A DNA stretch of 64,000 nt from Alkaliphilus hydrothermalis (GTDB taxonomy: Bacteria; Bacillota; Clostridia; Peptostreptococcales; Natronincolaceae), in the NCBI RefSeq assembly GCF_016908555.1, contig NZ_JAFBEE010000003.1, positions 1 through 64,000 on the forward strand, read 5' to 3'. Below, piece after piece: positions 50,607-60,828 of this stretch (the first letter of the stretch is position 1; the number at the start of each line of letters is the position of its first letter). Position numbers and translations under genes: made by a program. The notes under the pieces were generated by a model. That model did not search any database. It was not told the origin of the DNA and saw only the letters and a list, made by a program, of their open reading frames with translations.

Positions 50607-53600
50607 TTAATCATCACACATTCTTCGCCGAAGGTATTTCGTAATTCTGCCAATAAGTCTTCTTCTAAGCTCACCCATAGGTCCCGTTTAGCCCTTATGG
50701 TCTTTTGTCCTTCCCCTATAGATATATATACCGGCACGTTCCCATTATATTTTCTAAGTGTCGGCTTTATTTTGTCCAATAGTACTAAATTTCTTTCGTC
50801 TTCAATAATTATTTTTAACTTTTTTAGTTCTTCCTTTACTAGAGGTTTCAAGCGATTTACTAGAATTTTGGGGACTTCTTCTTCTTTAACATTTAAAGTC
50901 CCCTCCAATAGGATGGAACGATCCTCTTCTATATATTTCATAAACCTAGTAAAGGTCTTTGGAAAGATAATACATTCCATCGTTCCATATAGATCTTCTA
51001 GGGTAATAAATGCCATGAGCTGATTATTTCTAGTGGTTTTTGTTACCTTTTCAATAATCATGCCCCCTACAATCACCTGTTGTCCGTCTTTTAGTTTTGA
51101 CTCCTCTGGCTCTTCAACTAAACCTACTAAATCATTGCTGTAGACAGTAACGTATTTAGTCAGCTCCTTCTCAAACTCAGATAAGGGATGTCCACTGATA
51201 TACAGCCCCATTACTTCCTTTTCCATTGCCAGTCTGATCTTTTCTTCAAATTCTTTAATATCTGGTAGTAGGTCTTCCTTTAATGATATGGCAGAAGCCT
51301 CCTCCACATCAAAAAAACCAATTTGTCCTTGGATATTTCGTTTACGGTCTAGATTGACCCCCTCCAATACCCTTTCATAGATTGCCAAAAGCTGAGATCT
51401 AAAAATTTCTAGACAATCGAAGGCACCACATTTAATCAAACTTTCAACAGCCCGCTTGTTTAAATCCCGCGACTCCACCTTCTGACAGAAATCATAAAAG
51501 CTAACAAAGTCACCCTTACGTTCTCTTGCCTCCGCAATGGCTTCTATCATATTTACCCCAACATTTTTTACTGCCGCCAAACCATAGCGAATTTTATCCC
51601 CCTCCACTGTGAATTTACTATAACTACGATTGATGTGGGGTTGTAGCACTTCAATCCCCATCCGCTTACAATCTTGAATGTATTGACCCACCTTTGAGGT
51701 ATTCCCCATGATACTGGTCATCAATGCCGCCATAAACTCCACAGGATAGTAGGATTTAAGATAGCCAGTTTGATAGGCCAATACTGCATAGGCAGCTGCA
51801 TGGGATTTATTGAAGGCATATTTGGCAAAGTCAATCATTTCATCATAGATTTCATTGGCAATCTTTTCTGGTACACCATTTCGAATACATCCTTGAATCT
51901 CAACTTTACCATCGGTATCTGTTTTGCCGTGTATGAAGTATCGTCTTTCTTCCTCCATGATATCCATTTTCTTTTTACCCATCGCTCTACGTACTAAATC
52001 ACTTCTTCCGTAGCTATATCCTGCCAAATCCCTTACCACCTGCATTACCTGCTCTTGATACACCATGCAACCATAGGTAACGTTTAGTATTGGTTCTAGC
52101 TTTTTATGTTTATATTGGATGTTTGAAGGATTGTTTTTATATTCTATATATTTAGGAATAGAATCCATTGGACCTGGTCGATAAAGGGAAATTCCAGCAA
52201 CAATGTCCTCAAAGCAATTGGGCTTCAGCTCCTTTAGGAATTGAATCATTCCAGCACTCTCCAATTGGAAGAGACCAAGGGTATCCCCTTTACTGATGGT
52301 TTCATACACCTTTGGGTCCTCATATGTGGAGGTAGAAAAATCAATTATTACCCCGTGGTTAGCTTCAATCAAAGACAACGCATCCCGTATAACCGTCAAG
52401 GTTCTAAGTCCTAAAAAGTCCATCTTTAATAATCCAAGTTCCTCTAGATGTCCCATGGGAAACTGAGTGGTGACACTCTGGTCGTGCATATATAGGGGGA
52501 CGTATTCATCCAGTGCTTTTTTTGAAATTACCACCCCTGCCGCATGGGTAGAGGCATGACGGGGCATACCCTCTAGCTTTTTCGCCATCCTAATTAGGAA
52601 ATCGGCATTTTCGTCCTCCTCCGTCATCTGTCTAAGGATAGGATTCATTTCTAAAGCTTTTTCTATTGTCATACCTATGGCAAAGGGGACTTGTTTAGCA
52701 ATTTGATCCACTTCATTATAGGGCATATTAATTACCCGACCAACATCCCGTATAGCAGCCCTAGCCGCCATCGTTCCAAAGGTAATGATTTGGGCTACCT
52801 TTTCATCTCCATACTTTCTTTTTACATAGTCAATGACTTCCTCCCGCCGTTCGTAGCAAAAATCAATATCAATATCCGGCATGGACACCCTTTCAGGATT
52901 TAGGAAACGTTCAAAGATTAGATTATATCGGATGGGGTCAATATCGGTAATCCCTAGGGTATAGGCAACTATACTTCCTGCTGCACTTCCCCGTCCAGGA
53001 CCCACAGGTATTTCATTGTCCTTTGCATACTTAATAAAGTCCCATACAATTAGGAAATATTCTGTATATCCCATTTCTCTAATAACACCCAACTCATATT
53101 CTAGACGTTCCCTCAATTCTTGGGTAATCTCCCCGTAACGCTTTTCTAATCCTTCATAACAAAGCTGATTGAGGTAATCCTCTACTGTCAAGCCCTCTGG
53201 TAGCCCATATTCAGGTAAATGTATGGTATTAAAGTCAAACTCCACATTACATCTTTCTGCAATCTTGAGGGAGTTGCTGATGGCCTCTGGGGCATAAGGG
53301 AATAACGCCATCATTTCCTCTGGTGACTTTAAATAAAATTGGTCATTGGGAAACTTCATTCGTTCCTGATCTTCTAAGGTTTTACCCGTTTGAATACATA
53401 GGAGTATATCATGGGCTTCAGCATCCTCCCGATAGATATAATGGCTATCGTTGGTGGCTACTAGGGGGATGCCTGTCTCTCTACTGAGCTTTACTAAAAG
53501 GGGATTGATTTGCTTTTGCTCTGGCAAGCTATGGTCCTGTAGCTCTAAGTAGAAATCCTCTGGGCCAAACATATCCCTCATTTCAAGGGCTAGTTCCTTC

Positions 53601-54064
53601 GCCTTTTCATACTGCCCCCTCATAAGGTGTTGCTGAATATCTCCTGCCAAACAAGCGCTTAGACAGATTAATCCCTCTGTATGATTTTTTAATAGGTCAT
53701 AATCTATCCTAGGCTTATAGTAGAAGCCTTTGGTGTATCCAGCTGATACCATCTTGATTAAATTTTGATAACCTTCATTATTCTTTGCCAATAGGACTAA
53801 ATGTCCTTGTCCCTTATCTTTAACAGGGTCCCGATCACCCATTTTTCTAGTGGCTGTATAGACCTCACAGCCAATAATAGGCTTGATTCCCTTCTTTTTA
53901 GCCGTCTTATAAAACTCCACCACCCCAAACATGGTTCCATGGTCGGTAATGGCGACACTATCCATCCCCAGCTCCTTTAGGCGATCCATCATTTTACCAA
54001 TGGTGGTAAAGCCGTCCAAGAGGCTATATTCTGAGTGGACATGGAGATGAACAAATTGACTCAT
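50603..54064 (-). CDS. dnaE: DNA polymerase III alpha subunit, DnaE type
   Basis: 1153 residues from ATG 54064 (AGAGGTGG upstream; a longer frame begins within unrelated text). N-terminal PHP domain (FVHLHVHSEYSLLDGFTT; DSVAITDHGTMFG), palm with catalytic PDIDIDFCYERREE and GPGRGSAAGSIVAYTLG, helix-hairpin-helix near 830, OB fold near 980-1060 (VIVGGMIIEKVTKTTRNNQL). Replicative polymerase catalytic subunit. Intact. Confidence 0.97.
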   Translation of the reverse strand: MSQFVHLHVHSEYSLLDGFTTIGKMMDRLKELGMDSVAITDHGTMFGVVEFYKTAKKKGIKPIIGCEVYTATRKMGDRDPVKDKGQGHLVLLAKNNEGYQNLIKMVSAGYTKGFYYKPRIDYDLLKNHTEGLICLSACLAGDIQQHLMRGQYEKAKELALEMRDMFGPEDFYLELQDHSLPEQKQINPLLVKLSRETGIPLVATNDSHYIYREDAEAHDILLCIQTGKTLEDQERMKFPNDQFYLKSPEEMMALFPYAPEAISNSLKIAERCNVEFDFNTIHLPEYGLPEGLTVEDYLNQLCYEGLEKRYGEITQELRERLEYELGVIREMGYTEYFLIVWDFIKYAKDNEIPVGPGRGSAAGSIVAYTLGITDIDPIRYNLIFERFLNPERVSMPDIDIDFCYERREEVIDYVKRKYGDEKVAQIITFGTMAARAAIRDVGRVINMPYNEVDQIAKQVPFAIGMTIEKALEMNPILRQMTEEDENADFLIRMAKKLEGMPRHASTHAAGVVISKKALDEYVPLYMHDQSVTTQFPMGHLEELGLLKMDFLGLRTLTVIRDALSLIEANHGVIIDFSTSTYEDPKVYETISKGDTLGLFQLESAGMIQFLKELKPNCFEDIVAGISLYRPGPMDSIPKYIEYKNNPSNIQYKHKKLEPILNVTYGCMVYQEQVMQVVRDLAGYSYGRSDLVRRAMGKKKMDIMEEERRYFIHGKTDTDGKVEIQGCIRNGVPEKIANEIYDEMIDFAKYAFNKSHAAAYAVLAYQTGYLKSYYPVEFMAALMTSIMGNTSKVGQYIQDCKRMGIEVLQPHINRSYSKFTVEGDKIRYGLAAVKNVGVNMIEAIAEARERKGDFVSFYDFCQKVESRDLNKRAVESLIKCGAFDCLEIFRSQLLAIYERVLEGVNLDRKRNIQGQIGFFDVEEASAISLKEDLLPDIKEFEEKIRLAMEKEVMGLYISGHPLSEFEKELTKYVTVYSNDLVGLVEEPEESKLKDGQQVIVGGMIIEKVTKTTRNNQLMAFITLEDLYGTMECIIFPKTFTRFMKYIEEDRSILLEGTLNVKEEEVPKILVNRLKPLVKEELKKLKIIIEDERNLVLLDKIKPTLRKYNGNVPVYISIGEGQKTIRAKRDLWVSLEEDLLAELRNTFGEECVMIN

Positions 54065-54150
54065 ACTTCCACCTCTTTTTTCTGTATTATATAAATAATA
54101 TATCAAAATAGCCCCGATTCTTCAACTTTTCAATTCTCCTAACACAAACA

Positions 54151-54177
54151 AACCCTCCAGTAAATTCTGGAGAGTTT
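54151..54177 (-). terminator. Terminator after the PrcB-like gene
   Basis: CTCCAG/CTGGAG stem extended by AACTCT/GGGTTT pairing, followed by GTTTG on the minus strand. Confidence 0.6.
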
Positions 54178-54200
54178 TCTAATGATAATCTAAAACATAA

Positions 54201-54500
54201 TTACTGATCCACCAAAGCTACATAATACTCATCATATTCTCCCTCTACCATTCCTTCCCATATATCAACAGGTCTAGAAATGACTTGGCAGTTGATAGAG
54301 TCCTCCCTTGGCTTATATTTCTTGTAGAGAACCTTAATTTTATTCTCCTCAAACTTCACTTCTTCAATCTTAATCTTATAGCCAGTGGAAGGTGTTTGAT
54401 TCCAGTGGACCATAATTTTAATTTTGTTATCTGAAAGTTTCAGCACTTGAAAACTAACATCTTCCATAATTTCATTACTTGAGTCCAACAATATATTCAT
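54201..54500 (-). CDS. PrcB-like small protein
   Basis: 99 residues from ATG 54500 (GGGGGT upstream). MVHWNQTPSTGYKIKIEEVK followed by YKKYKPREDSINCQVISRPV resembles the C-terminal beta domain of PrcB, the dentilisin-complex partner, but there is no signal peptide and no protease gene nearby. The domain is widespread in Clostridia, function unknown. Confidence 0.6.
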   Translation of the reverse strand: MNILLDSSNEIMEDVSFQVLKLSDNKIKIMVHWNQTPSTGYKIKIEEVKFEENKIKVLYKKYKPREDSINCQVISRPVDIWEGMVEGEYDEYYVALVDQ

Positions 54501-54796
54501 TCCAATACCCCCAAAAAATTTAAAATTTATATTATACAATGATGCAATGAAAATTAAATAAAAATAAAGATACATTTTTTATGTTATAGTTGACATGTAA
54601 TATCCTCTATATCATTTTATTCATAGGATGGTATAGAATATGACTATTTTGACTATTATAAACTAACCCTTATATAACTCTATTATTATCTTAATACATT
54701 TTATTCCATTTCGTTCCTCAAAGTTACTATCGTAGTAGGGGATGGTTAACATTTTATTTGAAAACTATTAATAATTATAAAAGTAATAGAATGAAA

Positions 54797-54825
54797 AAAT
54801 CCTCGGCAGTTACCACCAAGGATTT
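54797..54825 (-). terminator. Terminator after the DUF1292 gene
   Basis: AAATCCTCGG / CCAAGGATTT with one wobble, followed by a T-run (TTTTTCATTC) on the minus strand. Confidence 0.6.
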
Positions 54826-54852
54826 GGATATTTATTTAGTTTTTATTTCAGT

Positions 54853-55236
54853 TTATTCTTCTACATCTTCTCCATCCATAATTTGCATGAATACTTCCGA
54901 CACTTTTTGGAACTCTTCTTCATCTTCAATGTTGATTAGTTGAGGCTCATCCTCTGCATCCTCGTTGAATCTATAAAGAAGAACACTTTCTTCCCCTTTA
55001 GGTAATAGGGCGATGTATTCTTGTTCGTCATCCCCAATAGTGAAAATCTCTAATACAAAACATTCCATTTCTCTTTCATCGTCCAACATCAAACGGATTG
55101 ACTCATATTCATCTTCAAGATTGTGTTGGTGTCCGCATCCACAACCATGTTCATGATGATGATTATTTAATTCTTCTCCCTCATGTTCATGATTATGTCC
55201 GCATCCACAACTATGGTTATTATTCTCCACTTTCAT
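54853..55236 (-). CDS. DUF1292 protein with His/Cys-rich metal-binding-like N-terminus
   Basis: 127 residues. The C-terminal 85 residues are DUF1292 (ECFVLEIFTIGDDEQEYIAL, then LLYRFNEDAEDEPQLINIED). The first 40 hold HSCGCGHNHEHEGEELNNHH and HEHGCGCGHQH: two CGCGH motifs among many His, an apparent metal-binding extension absent from typical DUF1292 proteins. Very acidic elsewhere. Metal storage or sensing is possible. Confidence 0.8.
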   Translation of the reverse strand: MKVENNNHSCGCGHNHEHEGEELNNHHHEHGCGCGHQHNLEDEYESIRLMLDDEREMECFVLEIFTIGDDEQEYIALLPKGEESVLLYRFNEDAEDEPQLINIEDEEEFQKVSEVFMQIMDGEDVEE

Positions 55237-55322
55237 TTCTCCTTTACAATTGAATTTAAATGTTACTTTCTAACACCATTATATACAAAATCACTATAAT
55301 TTATAAGTAATTAAAGTATTCC

Positions 55323-58300
55323 TTAGCTTTTTTTCAATACTTCTAAAATCTGAATTTCATAACACCCCTTCACTTGCTTCAATACAGTGATTCCCTTATT
55401 GCAATAATCCTCTAAATCTTCTCTTAGATAGTTCTTAAAAACCTCTCGAAGCTTTTCATTGGTCTTCATGTTAGTTTTAATTTCTGCCTTTACTCGATAG
55501 ATTAGTCCCATCTCATAGGGACTTTTTAATTGGTCACTGTATGCCTCTGCTCTTTTTAGGCCCTCTAAAGCACCTCTATAGTTGCCTTTTCGGATTTGTA
55601 GTAATGCCATATATCCTTCTGCAATTGCCCTCCCCCAAGAAATGTCGAACTGTCGATAAATCTTTAGAGCCTTTGAAAAATACATCTTTGCTCTGTCATA
55701 ATCCCCCATATCAAAAGCAGCCTGACCCCCATTTGTGTTGAAAATTGTCAATCCTCTTGTTACCTTTTTTTCTTCACAAATCTCCATTGCTTTGTCATAG
55801 TAGACTAAAGCTGAGGCAAATTGCATCTTGTATCGACGAACTTCCCCTAAATAGTTGTAACTGGCGGCAATGTTGAGGACGTACTTATCCTCCATTTTGC
55901 TAAAATCCTTGAAGAGTCCTATGGATTGCTTGAGGAATTCCTCTGCTTCATCATACTCCGTCAGCATAATTTTACTTAGACCCTTGAGCCTCAAGAAGAA
56001 GGGTTCCTCCTTCTTAATCTTATTTTCATGAACTAATGCTAGGCCCTTGTCTAGGTATTCCTCCATCAAAGGTACATTATGGGTCTGGATACCATAATAA
56101 ATCATCTGTTTAAAACCTTTTAGTCCATAATAATAGTTATCCCCTTCAAGTGAATAATTAATCAATTTCTGTAGGTATGGAATACCTTCCTCGTACTCAC
56201 CTTCACCGATTAAATACCTTCCCTTCATATAGTTGAAGGCCATTTGTAAATCAATCAGCCCCTCTGCTTCAGGTTCCTGCTCCTCAGCTTCCCTTAGCAT
56301 GGATTCCACTTCCACTAGATATTTCTTTACTTCCTGTTTTGAAAGATGTAGGCTTTTTTCTTTTATTTTGGTATTGTTGCTCAAAACAGGATAGAGCTCG
56401 TGGGTGAAGTCTAGATATCCATTGACATATTTTATTTGATATTTTAAGGTTGCCAATCGATTTCCACCGTGGGAGTAATGATAAATCAACCGAGTATACA
56501 TCAGCATATCACTTTTTTCATTTTTCAATTGGTTTTCCATCATTAATCCAATTCGATTGTGGAGGAGTTTTCTCTTGGCAGGTGATTGCTGCAGATAAAC
56601 AAACTCCCTCAGCTTTTGATGGGTAAACAAGAAACTGATTTTATCCTCCTCATGTTTTTCTTTAATGAGCCATCTGCGTTGAAGCTCCTCCATGATTTCC
56701 AGTACATCCAGTTCCTCCTTTCCCAGAAGCTCTGCTAAAAGGTCTAGGGAAACCTTATCAAAGAATAAAGACACAATATTTAAAGCCTTCATTTCTATCT
56801 CCGACAGGTCAATCAATCTACTCTTTAAAATGTCCTGCATTTCCGATGACATTTCGCCAATGCCTCTATTTTCTTTAAGGGCATTGATATATTCTACTAG
56901 GAAGAAAGTGTTTCCTTCCGTTTCGTGATATATTTTTTTCTTCAGTTCCTCTTTGACTTCGGTGTTGGGCAATGCCCCTTGTATAAATTCCCCTACTTCG
57001 ACTTGGTTAAACCTTTTTATTTGGATTTTCTCTAAAAGATTATATTTTGTCATCACAGCAATAAATTTGTCTATTTTTTCATCATACCCATTTCGACAAG
57101 TTCCAACAAACATGATGTGACTTTGCTGTTGGTGTAATAATAAGCTATTTAATAGAGACAAGCTCTTAGTATCAATCCATTGGAGATCCTCCATGATTAA
57201 AACAATTTTCTTTTCTTCCCCCAGACTTTTAAATAGTCCCTGTATGGCCTCCTCCGCCATCTGGTACTGTTGAGGGTCTCTATCATTGATATAGTCAAGG
57301 TCCTCCACATACCCCACCATTGCAAAAATCGGAAAGAAGTAGGCAATCGCCTTTTTCCAACTACTAGGAATAGATATTTTATCCTTTTTAATGATATCAG
57401 CAATCTTTGAAAAGATCGGGTTCCAGGGCTTTAAGATGTATTTTTCCTCAGCTTGGTAACAATTGGTATGAAATACGTAGACATCCTGATGCTCTATCAT
57501 TTGAAGGAATTGTTCCTTTAGTCGAGTCTTTCCGATCCCTGCCTCTCCTATAATCAGTTGTGACTTTGCCCCTATCTCCTTTGTAAACAACTGAGTATTT
57601 TCTGCCAATTGGGCTATTTCTTCATTCCGACCATAAAAGAATCCCCCTCGATTGGCTTTGGGCTTGTTTTCTAGTAAATCCCTTAAGGCTAGGGCCTCTT
57701 CATAGATTTTACGGGTTTCTGCATCGGGTTTAATCCCCAGTTCCATATCAAGGGTCTTGGCTAATTTTTGATGAATGTCTATTGCTTTATTGTAGGCACC
57801 TTCTTTGATGTAGAGTTTCATTAGGGTACGATATGCTCTTTCATCAAACTGATCTTCACTGATCAAAAGCTTACCATAATATTCTATTGAATCCCAAGTA
57901 TTTTGTTGGATCTCTTCTTCGATTCTCTGATTAATCTTATTTATATATAAATCCCTGTATTGTTCCCTAATGCTAAACATCCATTCTTCAAAATGTTCTC
58001 CATCCTTCACTAAAAAGCCCTGTAGAAATTCTCCAGTGTACACATCAATCGATTGTTGATCCTCTGATAAAAATGCATCTAAATCCGTTTTTAATTTAAT
58101 TTGTGGATTAAGCATAACTATGGACTTTTGAGGGGAAATGATGATGTCTAGATCAAATACTTTTCTGATTTTGTACATGGCATTCCTAAGGTTCTTTTTA
58201 GCAGTTTCTTCGTCTATTTCGCCCCATAGGAGGTTAACTAACTCGTCTCGGGTAGCCTCTCCCTCGATTAAAAGGTAGTAGAAAAGGGCTTCTGCTTTAC

Positions 58301-58376
58301 GGAAGGGGAAATGTACCTGTTCTTCATTTATATGGACTGTAGGTGTGTTAAAGACCTTTACCTCAATGCGACTCAT
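55323..58376 (-). CDS. Large BTAD/SARP-like regulator with AAA ATPase and TPR repeats
   Basis: 1017 residues. OmpR-type winged helix (1-95: RKAEALFYYLLIEGEATRDE, KKNLRNAMYKIRKVF), bacterial transcriptional activator domain (about 96-235: EFLQGFLVKDGEHFEEWMFS, YIKEGAYNKAIDIHQKLAKT), AAA/NACHT-like ATPase (Walker A LIIGEAGIGKTRLKEQF near 276; Walker B IVLIMEDLQWID), then TPR-like helical repeats from about 620. This is the AfsR/MalT-like STAND architecture. Target genes are unknown; TACGTTT direct repeats stand just before its start. Confidence 0.88.
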   Translation of the reverse strand: MSRIEVKVFNTPTVHINEEQVHFPFRKAEALFYYLLIEGEATRDELVNLLWGEIDEETAKKNLRNAMYKIRKVFDLDIIISPQKSIVMLNPQIKLKTDLDAFLSEDQQSIDVYTGEFLQGFLVKDGEHFEEWMFSIREQYRDLYINKINQRIEEEIQQNTWDSIEYYGKLLISEDQFDERAYRTLMKLYIKEGAYNKAIDIHQKLAKTLDMELGIKPDAETRKIYEEALALRDLLENKPKANRGGFFYGRNEEIAQLAENTQLFTKEIGAKSQLIIGEAGIGKTRLKEQFLQMIEHQDVYVFHTNCYQAEEKYILKPWNPIFSKIADIIKKDKISIPSSWKKAIAYFFPIFAMVGYVEDLDYINDRDPQQYQMAEEAIQGLFKSLGEEKKIVLIMEDLQWIDTKSLSLLNSLLLHQQQSHIMFVGTCRNGYDEKIDKFIAVMTKYNLLEKIQIKRFNQVEVGEFIQGALPNTEVKEELKKKIYHETEGNTFFLVEYINALKENRGIGEMSSEMQDILKSRLIDLSEIEMKALNIVSLFFDKVSLDLLAELLGKEELDVLEIMEELQRRWLIKEKHEEDKISFLFTHQKLREFVYLQQSPAKRKLLHNRIGLMMENQLKNEKSDMLMYTRLIYHYSHGGNRLATLKYQIKYVNGYLDFTHELYPVLSNNTKIKEKSLHLSKQEVKKYLVEVESMLREAEEQEPEAEGLIDLQMAFNYMKGRYLIGEGEYEEGIPYLQKLINYSLEGDNYYYGLKGFKQMIYYGIQTHNVPLMEEYLDKGLALVHENKIKKEEPFFLRLKGLSKIMLTEYDEAEEFLKQSIGLFKDFSKMEDKYVLNIAASYNYLGEVRRYKMQFASALVYYDKAMEICEEKKVTRGLTIFNTNGGQAAFDMGDYDRAKMYFSKALKIYRQFDISWGRAIAEGYMALLQIRKGNYRGALEGLKRAEAYSDQLKSPYEMGLIYRVKAEIKTNMKTNEKLREVFKNYLREDLEDYCNKGITVLKQVKGCYEIQILEVLKKS

Positions 58377-58401
58377 AATAATCCTCCCTGGTTTTTGGTG
58401 C

Positions 58402-58426
58402 TACGTTTAACCCTATTATTACGTTT
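58402..58426. repeat. Direct heptamer repeats upstream of the BTAD regulator
   Basis: TACGTTT at 58402-58408 and 58420-58426, 18 bp start to start. SARP-type regulators bind direct heptamers, though usual periods are 11 or 22 bp. Might be autoregulation. Confidence 0.3.
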
Positions 58427-58645
58427 GGTATTATGTATAGATTCTTTATGGGGGGTGAAATTCCTCTATTACTATTTTGTAATATCTATAGACGAAATGA
58501 TAATCCTGATCCGTTAGCCCTACTTTAAGACCTTTAACCACAGGTTATTTTTTTAATGAATTACATATTATTGAGTCAAATAATCCTACCCTATACTAGC
58601 TTAATTAATATCCCTCTAAGTTTATAGAGTCCGCCTTAATAATAC

Positions 58646-59464
58646 CTAAAGGTTAATAATACTCAGGTTATATTCTTTCTTGACTTCAAATCCCAGTTGT
58701 TCAGCTAATTTTCTTGATGGGGTATTGTTCACTATACAGTCCCACTTGGGGATTAGTCCTTCACCAAGGCATTTTTCTATGAGACGGGAGGCGATGATCT
58801 TAGCTAACCCCTTCCCTCTATAGTCTTGTTCCGTCAGTATATCTATTTCAACTTCTCCATCTTCAACAGAGGCACTGATACTTTGGCTGATAATTTTTTC
58901 TCGGTCTAATACGATGTATCCAAATCCTTTTTTTAAGAATTCTTCTTTTGATTGCCAGAAATTGATGATGCTTTCATTGAATGCTATAGCCTGTTGTATG
59001 TTTTCTTCTGTGATTTCTGCTATTTCATAGTGGAAATTAGTATCATCCTTAGTATAACCTCCAAACTGATATCCCTCTGGATTAAAGATATATTGCATTC
59101 TTGGGTAGTCTTGAACGTCCGTCGTCAACCTTTCAGTGACCCTTCCCCTCCAATAGTCACTTATACCAAACCAGATGATTGGGTTGTTATTAGCAAGATT
59201 ACCAGTCATAGAGGCAAAGGATTTAAGTATCTCCTCAACATGTTCATTGAAGTCGTCATTGTCTTCTCTACCTAAGAAATATGCCCACCCCATATTGTTA
59301 ATGATAAGGGCTGATTGGCATCCTTTTTGTGGGTTTAGCTCATCTACAAAAATTCTTCCTTCAATATTGTGGGATATAACTGATTTGAGTAGTGGAAAAT
59401 GGTGATTTTCTTCATTTAGTAGGCTTTTTACATGTTGAAAGTCCTTCTTTTCTAGTTCAATCAT
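58646..59464 (-). CDS. GNAT-family N-acetyltransferase
   Basis: 272 residues. The C-terminal GNAT core has EIDILTEQDYRGKGLAKIIA (acetyl-CoA loop QDYRGKG) and PKWDCIVNNTPSRKLAEQLG. The N-terminal 130 residues are of the GNAT_acetyltran (ZMIZ/YkkB-like) type. Monocistronic. Substrate unknown. Confidence 0.82.
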   Translation of the reverse strand: MIELEKKDFQHVKSLLNEENHHFPLLKSVISHNIEGRIFVDELNPQKGCQSALIINNMGWAYFLGREDNDDFNEHVEEILKSFASMTGNLANNNPIIWFGISDYWRGRVTERLTTDVQDYPRMQYIFNPEGYQFGGYTKDDTNFHYEIAEITEENIQQAIAFNESIINFWQSKEEFLKKGFGYIVLDREKIISQSISASVEDGEVEIDILTEQDYRGKGLAKIIASRLIEKCLGEGLIPKWDCIVNNTPSRKLAEQLGFEVKKEYNLSIINL

Positions 59465-59620
59465 GGTAGTTCCCCCTCTTAAAGTTGAAATGGTCGGTTA
59501 TCAATTCATTAATTTAATTTTAATTTATTGGGATCAGTAAAGCAAATAATATCATGAAAGAAAGAATTGATTTAAAACCATTTGCTTAAAATAAAGATTA
59601 TATGTTTACACTACAAAACA

Positions 59621-59642
59621 ACCTACTGATTATGCAGTAGGT
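59621..59642 (-). terminator. Terminator after the 59692-60084 gene
   Basis: ACCTACTG / CAGTAGGT stem with a 6-nt loop; T-rich tail on the minus strand. Confidence 0.7.
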
Positions 59643-59691
59643 TTGGTTCATTTGAGGTTTTTAGGATGGTTCGTCGTCTTTAGTAGCACTT

Positions 59692-60084
59692 TTAATATGC
59701 TTTTTCATAAATTTCTATTTCATTTGTATTAATATCTACAAACTTTCCAGTAGGTAATTTCCCACCCTCTATTTCCAATTGAATGATACTCTCTCCAAAG
59801 CGTAGTTCGGCGATACCATCCCGATCTACTCCTTCAAGTTTTCCTGTTAAGCGGATACCATCTTCTGTTGTTTCTATGCTGAAATCGTTATTTTTGCTGA
59901 GGGTGATTTCTTTGCCCCATTCTAGGGTGTCACTGATGTCATATTCTACTTTGTATTTTTCATTGAGCTCTGGTTTGTATTTTTTAGTTCCATTCCAGAA
60001 GGCTCTTCCTTCTCCGTAGGGGGTTGTAAAATTTACAAGGATATCTTCTGTTGAATCGTCTATTTTGATGATTTGTATTTCCAT
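59692..60084 (-). CDS. Hypothetical protein, beta-rich
   Basis: 130 residues; ATG 60084 after GGAGGAAA. Sequence is beta-rich and acidic (VNFTTPYGEGRAFWNGTKKY, GIAELRFGESIIQLEIEG) with no signal peptide or cysteine. Not recognised. It has its own terminator and lies alone between GNAT and flavodoxin operons. Confidence 0.7.
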   Translation of the reverse strand: MEIQIIKIDDSTEDILVNFTTPYGEGRAFWNGTKKYKPELNEKYKVEYDISDTLEWGKEITLSKNNDFSIETTEDGIRLTGKLEGVDRDGIAELRFGESIIQLEIEGGKLPTGKFVDINTNEIEIYEKAY

Positions 60085-60219
60085 ATGTGTTTCCTCCTTC
60101 TGATGACCTCAATTAGGCATTATTATTTTAAACCTTTAATAGTTTAGTACTTCTACATATTGTTTGTTTTTCCTTTTGGCAATATGAGTTTTCTTACTTA
60201 ATTTGACTTCTATAAAAAC

Positions 60220-60264
60220 AACCAGTCACCGCTACGTATACTGAAATACGTAGCGATCCTGGTT
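60220..60264 (-). terminator. Strong terminator of the TetR-FMN-flavodoxin operon
   Basis: AACCAG + CGCTACGTAT pair with ATACGTAGCG + CTGGTT around a short loop, followed by GTTTTTAT on the minus strand. Confidence 0.85.
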
Positions 60265-60314
60265 GGTTGCAGTACCCAAGAAAAACATTTCACTATAATC
60301 CTTATTAAGTCTTA

Positions 60315-60809
60315 CTAATTATGTTCTACTTTTACATTGTTCATTACTTCAGCAAATCTACTAATATTTTCTTCATATATATTAGTTGTATCTTTGGTTA
60401 TCTTACTGACTTTTTTAACAATCAACTTGTCGATAAAGCCCATCTTCTTAAATATAAACTCTCCTCCAAAAAATTCTTTAGCCACTGCTAAATCCAAAAG
60501 TTCTTTTGGAAATACAGCATTTAATTGTTCTTCTGCTCTTTGCCCTTCCCCCATACAGCATGTGAATAATCCTAAGTTTTTTTCTTTTAATAAGTCCATA
60601 TTCTGTGAACAAAACGCTTTTACTTCTTTTTGAATCTGACCTATATAGATGGAGCCACCAATAATCACCTTGTTATACTTAGATAAATCCACAGTACTTG
60701 ATGTCTTAAGATTTATGAGGTCTATATCTCCACTAAGCTTTTCCTTAAGCATCTGGGCACATTTTTCTGTACATCCATATTTTGTACCATACACCAATAA
60801 TGTTTTCAT
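60315..60809 (-). CDS. Flavodoxin-domain protein (HemG/flavodoxin_5-like)
   Basis: 164 residues; ATG 60809 after GGAGGGG. FMN phosphate loop TLLVYGTKYGCTEKCAQML, then KVIIGGSIYIGQIQKEVKAF and LFTCCMGEG, matching flavodoxins that act in protoporphyrinogen oxidation or electron transfer. It follows an FMN-binding protein in a TetR-led operon, suggesting a small redox relay. Cytoplasmic. Confidence 0.85.
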   Translation of the reverse strand: MKTLLVYGTKYGCTEKCAQMLKEKLSGDIDLINLKTSSTVDLSKYNKVIIGGSIYIGQIQKEVKAFCSQNMDLLKEKNLGLFTCCMGEGQRAEEQLNAVFPKELLDLAVAKEFFGGEFIFKKMGFIDKLIVKKVSKITKDTTNIYEENISRFAEVMNNVKVEHN

Positions 60810-60828
60810 CTTAACCCCTCCACTTATC

